DNA of 64,000 nucleotides from Datisca glomerata (taxonomy: Eukaryota > Streptophyta > Magnoliopsida > Cucurbitales > Datiscaceae). This document shows positions 24,985-37,249 of this stretch, one piece after another. The translations under genes and the position numbers were made by a program. The stretch is taken from the NCBI GenBank assembly GCA_003255025.1, contig QANY01004715.1:104501-168500 (forward strand), given 5' to 3'. Within the stretch, counting starts at the first letter, position 1. Each line of letters opens with the position of its first letter. Below the pieces are notes generated by a model. The model was not told the DNA's origin. It was given only the letters and a program-made list of their open reading frames with translations, and did no database searches.

Positions 24985-25330
24985 TAGCGTGTTCTTTTTT
25001 GGGACACATAGTCCCTAATAGATGCCTCATTAAACACTTTGTGAAGCGCAGAATGGAATCATTGCAGAAGAAAGGTATAACGGTTGGGGACCGGAAGAGG
25101 ATTCAGCCTTTAAGCATGCAGATGAGTGTTCGTTGTCAGCCCTAATCCTTCGGTTTTCAGATTGGAATAAGGAGTTCATGTTCATACTGACGCATCACTC
25201 TATGCCATTGAATATATGTTGGCGTAGGAAGGGTCGCTTGATCACCCCATCTACTTTGCAAGTAGACAACTTTCAGCTTGGGAATTATACAACCACCGAA
25301 CCTTCTTTATCATGATCCGACCCACACCTA
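24985..25330 (+). pseudogene. Ty3/Gypsy connection/RNase H fragment inside NUMT
   Basis: In one frame 24,990-25,020 reads FFLGHIV, typical of the reverse transcriptase C-terminus. After a frame change the RNase H signature HTDASLYAIEYMLA appears near 25,178-25,220, then (past a stop) HPIYFASRQLSAWE near 25,245-25,285. Order and strand agree with the reverse transcriptase scrap at 22,985, about 2 kb upstream, with unrelated sequence between. Dead fragment. Confidence 0.75.
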
Positions 25331-28300
25331 AGACCTAAGATTGAGCACCAGAGCTGATCATAACAACGTACCAAAAAGAAGAATGTGATGAGTTTATATT
25401 CTCGAGATTCTACTATCAAGTAGATAGTGACGATGAAAAAAAAGTATAAGCTAGCTCGTTCGTGCTCCCGTCTTTCCCACTGCCATCTTCGGGCCCCCTA
25501 TCTTTTAAAGCTTCTTTGACTATAGCTCTGCCGCTATCCCTGCTATTTCTTATGAGACTAAATCAATAGAAAAAATAACTAGATCAAGTGCTTATACTCC
25601 TTCTGCTGGGGGAACCGGGTATTCAATGGGCTATGAATCCGGATATTTACCCCTTTACGAAACTGAAACTGAGATTCAAGGATTTTGCCGACATAGTCCT
25701 TCTTAGTCAAGCTTTGGCTCCGAACGGGAACTGGATCCATCCAATGGGAAACTGATTCTCAATCTCAATCTGTATTTATTTAAAGTGGTTTTGTTTTCGT
25801 ATAAGGGTGAGATAGTGCTTTTACCTATGACTGGGTCATTAATGCATCAATGGAGTCAACTTAATCTTCCATTTTTTTAGAAGTTGGTCGGCCTTGATGT
25901 ATCTTTATTATACTGCAGTTCCCACCTCCGTCTGTATTACGTCTTTGCTTCAATCTGAGTCAACGAAGTCAACTACCTTTCCTACCGCTGAAGGAACCTG
26001 TGCCTTTGCCGCTGGTGCTACTTCAATGGATTATGGGTAAATGTTAACTGAAATAGGAAGGGATTCTGGGATGATTAAGTTCTAACGGGATCTGCCTTTG
26101 CTTGTGTCTCCACCTGTGCCCATGCCTATGCCTCAGGTCAGAATGTCGTTGTTAGTATGGTACCTCTAGGGCTGGCTGTTCTCGACCCCTAAGGAGAGGT
26201 AAACAAATGCTCTTCCAATTGGTACCTAAACCCTAGTTAGTTCCTGCCACCTATGTTGCTTCCCCTGCTGATAGGTGATCAATGGAGACTAGTGCTTTTG
26301 CTGTTGTCTCTGCCACAGTAGCCTCTGCTGGTTCATTTGGATGCTCCAACGTCTGCTTCAACCAGCGTATACAAGATCAATTTCAATTGAAAAGGACTGA
26401 AAATGGAATGGAAATTGCCGAAACCCCATGCCAACATTTCATTCAATGTTTGGTCATCTAGCGAATGCTCGTTTCGTTGTCATACAGAATCGAAAGCCCT
26501 TATCTAATAGGGGAAAGAAGACAGAATGAACTGGATCAGAGAAAGAAAATAGAAAACGTCAAATTATGCACTAACTTAATGGAATGCATATATGAGGAAC
26601 CATGACAATTCTAGGTTGTCACGGAAAAAGTTTAAAACTAGAATTCACAAGTAATTCTATCCCTTTGGCTTTGAGGAAGACTAGTAGATTCGATGGCAGT
26701 ATGGCAGGGGAAGGGCCAAGCTGTACAAGAAGACCCCCATTAAAATACTAAACAAAGGGTTCCACAAGCAAGCTATTATTCTAGGGATCTCCATTGAGGT
26801 GCACAAACCCTAATGAAAGATTTATCCCCATTAGCAAGAGGTAATCATTTTCAAGCCACAAACAAGAAGGGATCCCTACTGAACGATAGGAAAGTGCGTT
26901 CTTCCAGTTGGCATTCATTAGTCTGGTTGGGTAGGAGCACCTGGTTGATCGCCCAACAAAAGAGTTGTTTAGCGAATGACTCAACCTATGCATCCGGTAT
27001 TTACACACTCTACTTCGAGGTGTAAATCACTTAAACTACTCGTGTATTAATGAAAGAATCTAATTTTAGACTTTGACCTTACGAGTACCCACTAAATAGG
27101 GAGGGCTAACTCTTATCTCCCTGATCTCCAGGACCGCAAAAAAGATGGAATTTTTCGTCTTCTTAGCCGATGTAAGACCTTCATCTGGCAGCAAAAAGTT
27201 GTCCCTTGGAGCAGCTCAATCTTATTCTGGGTATGAAGAAGCAGGAGTGCACCACATGGAGGAGAACCATACTCACCTTTGTATGCCAAGTCACTGGACC
27301 GGCGAAAGTGGATTCTCCCGAGGTTGAGCTTTCAAAGCGGGATCGTTCCAACGCGCCCATGCCTTACTGCTTATTCAGGGGCGGGTAAAGGCACCTATGG
27401 AACCATTCGATATTCATAGCCTTTCAATCCTATTCGGATCTTGCAAGACTGGAATATGAAACGAAAGTCATCCTGAAATATGTTAGGAGCTTCTTCCCCA
27501 CATATCCTAACCAGGCATTTGACTATTTGGTCGAGCGGAAATCTGATTCGTTGGGTGGAATAAGCAAAAAAAAGAAAGAGAACACTCACTTACTTTCACT
27601 GCTGATTTCATTCAAAAGCGGGAAGAAAGCTACTCAACCAAAGCAAACATCAAGTTTCAGCTAGCTTTAACTTGAAATTGCGAAAAGAAAGAACAACTAT
27701 GTAAGTAAACCTTAGCTAGTCCGTAGGTCCGTTAAGGAAGTGAAACGAAGCCAAAGCTTGATTTTACTAAACAAGCAAGAAAAGCCCTAGTAGTCAAGTA
27801 GCTCGAGGTAGTTTACTTATTTAGTGCTTGCGCTAAGGATGGATAATTAGAACACCATCTAGAAGATCTGGTCGAATGGTAGAAGAAGATGTGGGTTCAT
27901 TAGGAATCGATAATCGTTGTCTGGACATACGAGTCACAGTCGATCGGGAAGAGGAGAGATCAACGACGGAGCTACTAGCTACTAGTTGGAAAGGAAAAGA
28001 CGAGACCACCTTTCATACATTTCTACTGGTCCAGACATTCGAATAGCGAACAAAAGACCAGGAGATTGGATCTCAAAAGCACTTCCAGTAGGGTTGACGG
28101 TTGTGTGGCCCTCATTCAGCTGGAAGTAGGAAATCAATCCCGGCACGACCAATGAATTAGTCTCCTTCTCCGCTTCGGCTCAACCTCCTAACCTCTTAGA
28201 AAAGATCCTATAGATAGCAGCTACCTAAGGCGCTTTTAAGCCCTTCACCAATCACGGTCTTTCATCTAGTACTATGTTCTCCAAGCTTGACTAATAGAAT

Positions 28301-29202
28301 AGGCAGGCCTTTTAGAGAGCAATAGAATGAAGGGTTAGCTCTGCCTTGTTGTGATAGGGGTGAGAGGAACTGCTCAGAAATGTATTAGTTGGTTGAGGGG
28401 TGACCGATCCGGTCAGTAAAAAAAGATGATAAAAAAAGGTGTGTCTTGTCTGGTGTAGCTAATGTTACTTTTTGGATCTATAGTTCCTCTTCTTTCTCTC
28501 TCTTGACCAATTCTCCGGCTTCCCTCACTCAAAAGATCAGCCATTGTGACACAGGTGTATCGACGTAGACCGTAGATTGAACATAGAAAGAAGGGCTCGT
28601 ATTTGACAGATTTTGGGCAACCCCCAACCTTCTATAAGGCCACTCCTCTCTCTTCCGACTCTAAGTGACCTGGCCACTTTCATGCTTCGAATGAGAAGTT
28701 AAGCTTTCGATCTTATTCTCAACTCTAGGTCTGGTCCTTTAGGCGAGGCTCTTTACTTTACTGAGTGGTTCCGGTTCAGGAATTTGTGGTTGGCAAACTT
28801 TTGTTTGTTTGGTTACAGTTCATGCCCACTCGCCATAAACCCCCGCCCGCCCCAACACTAAGTCGCAACTCTTCCTGTAAAAACCCCCTTCAACTGGTTC
28901 AAGTGATTCAGTCACTAGGAAAGTCAGATGCCTCTCCTGCAGGCTGAAACATTTCCTTTGAATAGATGTGTTTCTCCCTTTAAAGAAAGAGTGAGCGCTC
29001 ACTCTTTGCGGCCCACCCTATTGCCAAATCTCACCTTTTGGAAATCTCAAATAAAGGGAAGTGGAGTATAGGTTTTTCTTAATATCTCTCCCTTCTCCAT
29101 TATTCTAATCATTGAATTAGGGAGGACACTCACCCTACTACTAAAGATAGATAGAAAAGGTGGGAGAGGGTTTCACTATTGCTTTTCTTTCTGAGTGTTT
29201 AT
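25331..29202. other. NUMT stretch without recognised gene
   Basis: About 3.9 kb of GC-richer DNA with only short, unrelated open frames. The right boundary near 29,202 is set by the start of a pararetroviral block that matches 31,975-32,040 (from GTTTATCATTAGTAAG on). Confidence 0.45.
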
Positions 29203-30668
29203 CATTAGTAAGTTTTTCAAATTTTGAACAATTATTTTGGTTATCAATCTTACCAAAATAAGATGAGTAATTAGTTTTTAAATTCTTTAATGTTTCTTCA
29301 ATTTTATTAATATTCGAAGATTCATTGATTGTGGAAGATTCATAGGTAGATTCTAGCCTATGGCTATCTAATTCAGAAGTACTCTTTTGGTCAATAACCT
29401 TAACAAATAATTTAATTACTAAATTTTTGGATGCTTCTTCAGTATTTTTTGAAGATTCATAAATTGTAGATGGCTCATAGGTAGATTATAATCTATGTCT
29501 ATCTGATTCTGAGATATCGTTTCTCAAAATTTCTAATTTTTAAGTATTTTTCCATCAAGAGTTTTCTCATAATGAATTCGGAAGGGTTCAATAAATTCTT
29601 TTTTAGGTTTAGAATTTTTATGATTAATTAATATTTTTTGAGGTGGTGGATGACTAGTAGTTAGCACACTGGAGTCTTCCTGACCCATTTATATTTTGAA
29701 ACTACTTTGATATTTTTCTCGTAAATATCCTCGATATAATCAATAAAAAACATATCAACTCTAAATTCTTGCATGAATGTCTTCCATTCAGCAAGTATGA
29801 TTTTTTACATATTATATTTTTCTCTGAACCTATTATGTCTATCAAGATTGGATGGGTCAGCATTGTGTTGGGTTATTCTTTCCCAATCTGGTTTATATTC
29901 TTGGTTCAAGGTATCTAGATTCAAATTTTTTGAATTTCTTAATTCTTGTTCTAATTTCTGAATCCTAAAATTTTTATTATTAACAGATGACTGAGGAAAG
30001 GAACTCCTAGAGGTACTAGACTGGCTATACTCCATAATTTGAGAATTAAAATATTAGTAATTAATTTTATTAGATTGCTTATTATTAAGGTTTGTCTGAC
30101 TTCCTTGGAAACTTATTCCTTTAGGTTCTAGGTTTTTAATTTTTGAATTTTTGCTCTATTCGAATCATAATATCTTGATCATTATTGATGGATGATCTAG
30201 AAGAGGATTTCAAGTTTATATTATTGGGGATTTTAGGTATATTCCATACCTCATGATCTACTTGATCATCTATAAAGTATTTAGAATGATCATCTGGAAG
30301 GTATTCAAAATATTTATGATCTACTTGATCATTCACTAATTTAACATTTTCTTCAACCATTATGTCGAATATTGAAGACATTGTAAACCCAATGCTACTA
30401 GAAAAACTACTTCTAGATAATCTGCTCATGATTAAAGAAACTAAATTATTCTTATGATTGAAAATTTCATACTGTATTTTGAATTACTAATATGTTGTAG
30501 TGAATTCTACAACCTCGTATTAGGGTCGCTCTTCTCCAACCTGCCTCTAGAACCACCATACCCTTGAGATTTACGTCTCTAAGAAGTTTTACTAAAGTAC
30601 CTGAAGCTAACCAAATAGAAGGTGATATATCAGCCTCTGATAAACCAGATTCACATATTAGTTATAAG
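29203..30668 (-). pseudogene. Pararetrovirus copy C2: leader and N-terminal polyprotein fragment
   Basis: Minus strand: leader remnant (30,668-30,430), ATG at 30,429 with the MSRLSRSS start, acidic Asp/His-rich segment (open to 30,136), an arginine/serine-rich piece (30,035-29,805), then the Glu/Ser-rich repeat region cut by mitochondrial DNA at 29,203. Frameshifts and stops separate the pieces. Its leader abuts the interrupted end of copy C1 at about 30,668, so C1 and C2 are tandem, same-strand partial copies. Function of this N-terminal region is unknown. Confidence 0.7.
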
Positions 30669-33370
30669 GTAATTTCTTTTTCTTTTACTTTAACCTTATT
30701 GAATTTTTCTAAGGTTTGCAGTATTATTATTATTAGACATAAAAATTTTCTTCTTCTGGATTACTTTCTTAAGTCTTTCCAGATATTCTTTTTTTAATTT
30801 TGGATTCTCAATTTTTCTAATTAAGTCTAACAAGAGGTTTTCTTGTTCCTTATTTTTGTTTAAGACATTAAGTTTTTGACAACAACTGTCCCTACACTCC
30901 ATTGAGATGTTAGGAGAATTATTATCAATATTAGAAGAGTCAGATTGTAAGGATTCAAGGTATACAAATTCTCCTATATCATGACTATCACTCTCATAGT
31001 ATTCTATTGACTTTAAATTCTAAATAATTCTAATTTATCTTCATTAGATATTTTTAATAGATTAATTTTGTTTTTGACGTGACAAGTGTTAGAAAAATGA
31101 CTACTCTAGTTACATTTAAGACACTTAATTTTATCTATAATTGTTTTAATGAATTTTATTCTAGGATAATTTTTATTCCTAGTGAAATGTTTGTCAAAAC
31201 TTTTATTCTTTGAAATGTATTGGTTAAAATTTTTATGCTTATTTTTGTGGTATTGACTCCTATTAGGTTTGTGGGTCCTTCTATAGCTTAAATGTGATTA
31301 TTTTTTTTGTAAAAAAGAGCAATAATGGGTAATCCATTTTGCTCGCAATCTTTAATTCTTTAAGCAGTTTATCAATGCTTGAACATCTCTTATTGTGGAA
31401 GATATATTGGAGGATTTTTTATAATTAATCTTTATTTCTTTAAGCGGTTTATCAAGAGATTTCTCATGCCTAATTTTAAATTCTGATCTACTGTCTTGGT
31501 TAATGACCTTAATAGTATAATTTATTCAACATATTTATTCTTCAATTCTTGAAGCGTTTTATCAATCTGTTTATTAAAAGTAATAATATTTAAAGTGATT
31601 TTACCTAAACAATTTATTAAAGATTTTTCTTTCAAAGTTTCATTAGATTTAGGTTCATGAAGCTCATCAACCTTACTCTTAATTTTGTCTAATTGATTTC
31701 CTATTACAATTAGACTTTGATTGGTGTAATTGAGTTGTTGAACTAATTTTTTATTAGGTTCTGCTTCCTTTGCAATCTTAAAAGAAGAAGTAGTGATTAA
31801 AGAATTTTTATGGTTAATGTCCTTAACATAGGATGATTAAATAAATTTTTAAAATTTTTAATTTTTATTCAACTTTGTTAAATTTGAAGATTCATCAATT
31901 GTGAAAGATTCATAGGTTGATTCTAACCTATGACTTTCTAAATTTTAACTATTGTCCTTCAATTCTTGAAGTTTATCATTAGTAAGTTTTTCAAATTCTG
32001 AACAATTATTTTGGTTATGGATCCTACCAGAATAAGATGAGTCATTAGTTTTTAAATTCTTTAATGTTTAGTCAATTTTATTAATATTTGAAGGTTCATT
32101 GATTGTGGAAGATTCAAAGGTAGATTCTAACCTATGGTTATCTAATTCAAAGGTACTGTTTTGGTCAATAACATTAACAAATGATTTAATTCTTAAATCT
32201 TTGGATGGTTCTTTAGTATTTTTTGAAGATTCATAAATTTAGATGACTCATAGGTAGATTTTAAACTATGTCTATCTGATTCTGAGATATTGTTTCTCAA
32301 ACTTTCTAATTTTTTAAGTATTTTTTCATCTAGAGTTTTCTCATAATGAATTTGGAATGGTTCAATAAATTCTTTTTTAGGTTGAGAATTTTTATGATTA
32401 ATTAGAATTTTTTTCAGGTGGTGGATGACTAGTAATTACTACACTAGAGTCTTCCATGACCATTTTATATTTTCAAATTACTTTGATATTTTTCTCGTAA
32501 ATATCCTCCATATAATCAAGTAAAAACATATCAACTCTAAATTCTTGCATGAATGTCTTCCATTCAGCTAGTATGATTTTTCTTTGGTCCATATTATATT
32601 TTTCTCTGAACCTATTATGTCTATCAAGATTGGCTGGATCATTATTGTGTTGAGTTATTCTTTCCCAATTCTGTTTATATTCTTGGTTCAAGATATCTGG
32701 ATTCAAATTTCGTAATTCTTGTTCTAATTTTTTAGTCCAAAATTTTTTATTATTAATAGATAATTCAAGAAAGGAACTCCTAGGGGTCTATACTCGCTAA
32801 TTTGAGAATTAAAAAATTGGTAATTAAGTTTATTAGATTGTTTATTAGTAAGGTTTATTTGACATCTTTGGTGACTTATTCCTTTATGGTCTAGACTTTT
32901 AATTTTAAATTTTTTTTTAATTTTTGCTCTATTCAAATCCTAATATCTTGATCATTATTTACGGATGATCTAGAAGATGATTTAAAGTTTATATTTTTAT
33001 TGGGGATTTTGGGTATATTCCATAACTCATTATCTACTTGATCATTTGTAAAATATTCAGAATGATCTTCTTGATCATCTGGGAAGTATTAAAAATATAT
33101 ATGAGTTACTTGATCATCTGCTAATTCAAAATATTTTTCATCTATTATTTCAGATATTGAAGACATTATAGACACAATGCTACTAGAAGAACTACTTCTA
33201 GATAATCTACTCATTGCTCAGAATAAATAAATTATTTTTATGATTTAAATTTTCATATTGTATTTTGATTACTAATATGTTGTGGTGACGTCTACAATCT
33301 CCTATTAGGGTCGCTCTTCTCCAACCTGCCTCTACAACCAATTTACCCTCGGGATTTACGTCTCTAAGAC
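30669..33370 (-). pseudogene. Pararetrovirus copy C1: leader, N-terminal region and zinc-knuckle region (deleted coat part)
   Basis: Minus strand from a leader (33,370-33,215) and ATG at 33,214, through pieces at 32,936-32,724 and 32,706-32,473, the Glu/Ser-rich repeats (about 32,350-31,350), then directly to a CCHC region near 31,130-31,080 (cysteines and histidine present but with an internal stop) and a downstream Cys-rich/Lys-rich piece (30,902-30,696, CRDSCCQKLN). The coat-protein segment seen in copies A, B and D is missing, an internal deletion near 31,380-31,330. It ends at 30,669 against C2's leader and faces copy B head-to-head at 33,370/33,371. Confidence 0.7.
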
Positions 33371-36300
33371 AGTATGAAATTTTCAATCCTAAAAATAATA
33401 TAGTTATTTGAGTCATGAGTAGATTATCTAGAAGTAGTTCTTCTAGTAGCATTGGGTCTACAATATCTTTAGTATCTGACATAATAGATGAAGAACATTT
33501 TGAATTAGCAGAAGATCAAGTAGATCATAAATATTTTAGATACCTTCCATATGATCAAGAAGATCATTCTGAATACTTTACAGATGATAAAGTAGATCAT
33601 GAGTTATGGAATATACCCAAAATCTCCAATAAAAATCTAAACTTGAAATCCTCTTCTAGATCATCCATCAATAATGATCAAGATATTAGGATTCGAATAG
33701 AGCAAGAATTAAAAAAATTTAAAATTAAAAGTCTAGAACCTAAAGGAATAAGTCCCCAAGGAAGTCAGACAAATCTTAATAATAAATAATCTAATAAACT
33801 TAATTACCAATCTTTTAATTCTCAAATTAGGAAGTATAGCCAGTCTAGTACCCCTAGGAGTTCCTTTCCTGAATCATCTATTAATAATCAAAATTTTAGG
33901 ATTCAAAAATTAGAACAAGCAAAAAGAAATTGAAAACTTTTGAATCCAGATACCCTGATCCAAGAATATAAAACCAGATTGGGAAAGAATAACCCAACAC
34001 AATGATGACTTAACCAATCTTGATAGACGTAATAAGTTTAGAGAAAAATATAATATGGAGCAAAGAAGAATCATACTTGCTGAATAGAAGACATTCATGT
34101 AAGAATTTAGAATTGATATATTTTTCCTTGATTATATCGAGGTATATATATGAGAAAAATATTCAAGTAATTTCAAAATATAAAAGGATCCATGAAGACT
34201 CCACTGTGGTAACTACTAGTCATCCACCACCTAAAAAAATTCTAATTAATCACAAAAATTCTCAACCTAAAATAGAATTTATTCATTATGAGAAAACTCT
34301 TGATGAAAAAATACTTAATAAATTAAAAATTTTGAAAACTAATATCTCAGAATCAGATAGACATATGTTAGAATCTACCAATAAGACATCTGCAATTTAT
34401 GAATCTTCAAAAAATATTGGAGAACCATCCAAAGATTTAGAAATTAAATCATTCGTTAAGGTTATTAGAGGACCATAGGATAGACAGTACCTCTAAATCT
34501 TCTACAATCAATGAACCTTCAAATATTAATAAAATTGAAGAAACATTAAAAAATTTAAAAACTAATGACTCATCTTATTCTAGCAGGACTGATAATCAAA
34601 ATAATTGTTCAGAATTTCAAAAACTCACTAATGATAACATCAAGAATTGAAGGACGGTAGTTCAAATTCAGAAAGTCATATGATAGCATCAACCTATGAA
34701 TCTTTCACAATTGATGAATCTTCAAACGTTAACAAAATTGAAGAAAAAATAGAAATTTTAGAAATTAATAAATCATTCTATATTAAGGACATTAACCATT
34801 AAAATTCTTTAATCACTGGTTCTCTTTTCAAGATTGCAAAGGAATAACAACTTAAAAAAGTTAGTTGAACAACTCAATTACACCAATCAAAGTCTAATTA
34901 TAATAGGTAAACAATTAGACAAATTAAGAATAAAGTTGATGATCTTCATAAATCTGTATCTAGTGAAACTCTGGAAGAAAAATCTTTAATAAATCATTAA
35001 GACAAAACCACTCTAATATTGTTTTGCTTAATAAACAGATTGATGAAATGTTTCAAGAATTAAAAGCAATCAATCAAGATTCTGAAAGCAATAGGTCAGA
35101 GTCCACCTATGAGTCGTCCACAATAAGTGAATCTCCAAAAATTGATAATATTGAAGAATTATTTAAAAATTTAAAATCATCTAAAATTAAATGTGAAAAT
35201 ATTAATGATAATATACCTCAAGAATTGAAGATAATTAATAATTCAGATTTAGAAAATCATAGGTTAGAATCCACCTATGAATCATCCATGATAAGTGAAT
35301 CTTCAAACATTAATAATATCGAAGAATCTCTTAGAAATTTAGAAATTAATAAATTAGAAAGGAAATGGCCTAAAAAGCCTATTCCTCATGATATTCAAAT
35401 TTCTGGAAATTCTTTAGTCAATTATTTTTCTGTGTCTGTAGAGTAATTATACGAATGGAATATTGATGGACTTTTTAGCGAGAAATTCTCAACAATTTAC
35501 AGTACATGGCAATGGGAGCTAACAGCTACATTACCATACATAGTTTACCTCACAATGAGGTAATCAATCAGTTAGTCACGTGATTCATAGAAATATTTCA
35601 TTCCTGGTGAGAAAAATATCTCAAAAAAATCAAAAATACCATTTTTTTAGTAGTGAAGATTGATGCTGAAAGAACCCCAATTATTTGAAAAGATCAGTAA
35701 AAAATGCATGATACTATTAATACACTTCTCTACACAATAATCGAACACTTCATTGGAACACCAAGTAATATTACTTCGTGTATCCATGACCAATTAACTA
35801 ATCTTAGGTGTCCAACCCTAAGTGATTACCGTTGGTATTAAAATATATTGTTATCCAGAGAAATGGCAAGGATGATAGTAATCAACCATTTTGAAAAGAA
35901 AAATTCATTAATAAATTATCCAATTTGTTCACACACAAAATTAGAACAATCCTTAGTAGTAATCTAAGTAATATAGACTATAATAGTCTCACCTGCGGTA
36001 CAATAATACATAAGGAATGTCTAGAAATGTGTATTGACATAAAAATCAAATAAACAAATTAAAAAAGAAACTACAAAATATGAGTTAAACAATTTTTGTA
36101 AGCAATATGGTTTACCCATTATTACTCATTCCCAAAAAATAGGAAAAATTCTCATTTAAGTCCTAGAAGGACTGACAAGCCTAATAAGAGACAATACCAC
36201 AAAAATAAGCATAAAAATTTTAATCAATACTTTTCAAAGAGTAAAAACTTTGACAAACATATATCTAATAATAAAAATTATTCTAGAAGAAATTTCAATA

Positions 36301-36985
36301 AAAAATTTATAGATAAAATTATGTGTCTTAAATGTAACCAGAGTAGTCATTTTTCGAACATGTGTCACGTCAAAAATAAATTAATCAATTAAAAATCTAT
36401 GATGAAGATAAAAAATAATTATTTAGAATCATTAAGTAAATAGAATACTATGAGAGAGATATTAAAGATATAGGAGAATTTGTATACCATGAATCCTCTG
36501 AGTCTAACTCTTCTAGTACTGCTAATAATTCTCCTAACATCTCAATAGAGTGTAGGGACAGTTGTTGTTAAAAAATCAATTTCTTAAACAAAAATGAGGA
36601 ACAAGAAAACCTCTTGTTAGACTTAATTAGCAAAATTGAGAATCCAAAATTAAAACAGGAATTTCTGAAAAGACTTAAGAAAGTGAACCAGAAGAAGGAA
36701 AATTCTAAGTCTAATAATAATACTGCAAACCTTTCACAAACCCTTAAAAAATTCAATAAGGTTAAAGGAAAAGAAAAATAAGTTACCTTACAATAACTTC
36801 AAAAAAAAATAAAAAATATTACAATTCAAATAAAAGAACTAAAAGATTCTAACATAGAAATAAAAGAAGAATTAAACATTTTAAAAATAGAAAGCTTAAT
36901 TAAATCTAATGAATTAGGAGAACCTAGTAACTTCCTAATAACTGATAATGAAATTAAAGAACATATTATCAACAATCAAGATGAA
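33371..36985 (+). pseudogene. Pararetrovirus copy B: N-terminal polyprotein to zinc knuckle (plus strand)
   Basis: Starts with only 44 bp of leader, ATG at 33,415. Open pieces: 33,415-33,789 (124 codons), 34,020-34,478 and 35,024-35,446 (140 codons). The Glu/Ser region carries about five degenerate copies of a module with STYESS and (N)IEE motifs (34,340-35,370). A coat-protein-type region with several stops follows at 35,640-36,060. The knuckle at 36,321-36,366 is intact, CLKCNQSSHFSNMC, fitting CX2CX4HX4C. A Cys-rich then Lys/Glu-rich piece runs to about 36,985, where sequence of opposite polarity (copy D tail) takes over. No protease or polymerase is attached. Confidence 0.75.
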
Positions 36986-37020
36986 ATCAAGTTCTGAGTA
37001 ACAAATGGGAGAGAGCTACC

Positions 37021-37029
37021 TATTTATAG
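37021..37029 (-). promoter_or_regulatory. TATA box of pararetroviral promoter, copy D
   Basis: Minus-strand CTATAAATA in the same context as 3,931-3,939. The viral minus-strand sequence ends about 35-40 bp downstream of it, near the expected RNA start, where plus-strand copy B begins. Confidence 0.6.
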
Positions 37030-37249
37030 CCAATGAAAGTGAAGTTCACCGGAAATCCATCACATACCTAAAATATTCTATTCTACAAAAGTAAAAATAT
37101 TTTACATTTCTACTTTTGTTTACTTTTGAATAAAAATAGTAAAAAGCATAAATAGTTGCCTAATTATTTGACAACTAGTACAATTATTACAAAAAATGAC
37201 AAATTATAAAGATTCTTTGATAATTGTAATCTTGGATTCTTGCGTCTTC

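Larger units (their letters stand above)
15550..29202. other. Nuclear mitochondrial DNA insertion (NUMT), about 13.7 kb
   Basis: Base composition and texture change abruptly from AT-rich elements to a GC-richer sequence with no long open frames, as in plant mitochondrial intergenic DNA. The decisive evidence is three tRNA genes in the conserved angiosperm mitochondrial order trnS-GCU, trnF-GAA, trnP-UGG on the minus strand (20,152 to 19,297). No mitochondrial protein gene could be recognised. Its left neighbour is a Copia gag fragment and its right neighbour a pararetrovirus copy cut at 29,203, so it was not simply dropped into one element. The alternative is an assembly misjoin (see 23,895). 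Confidence 0.75.
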
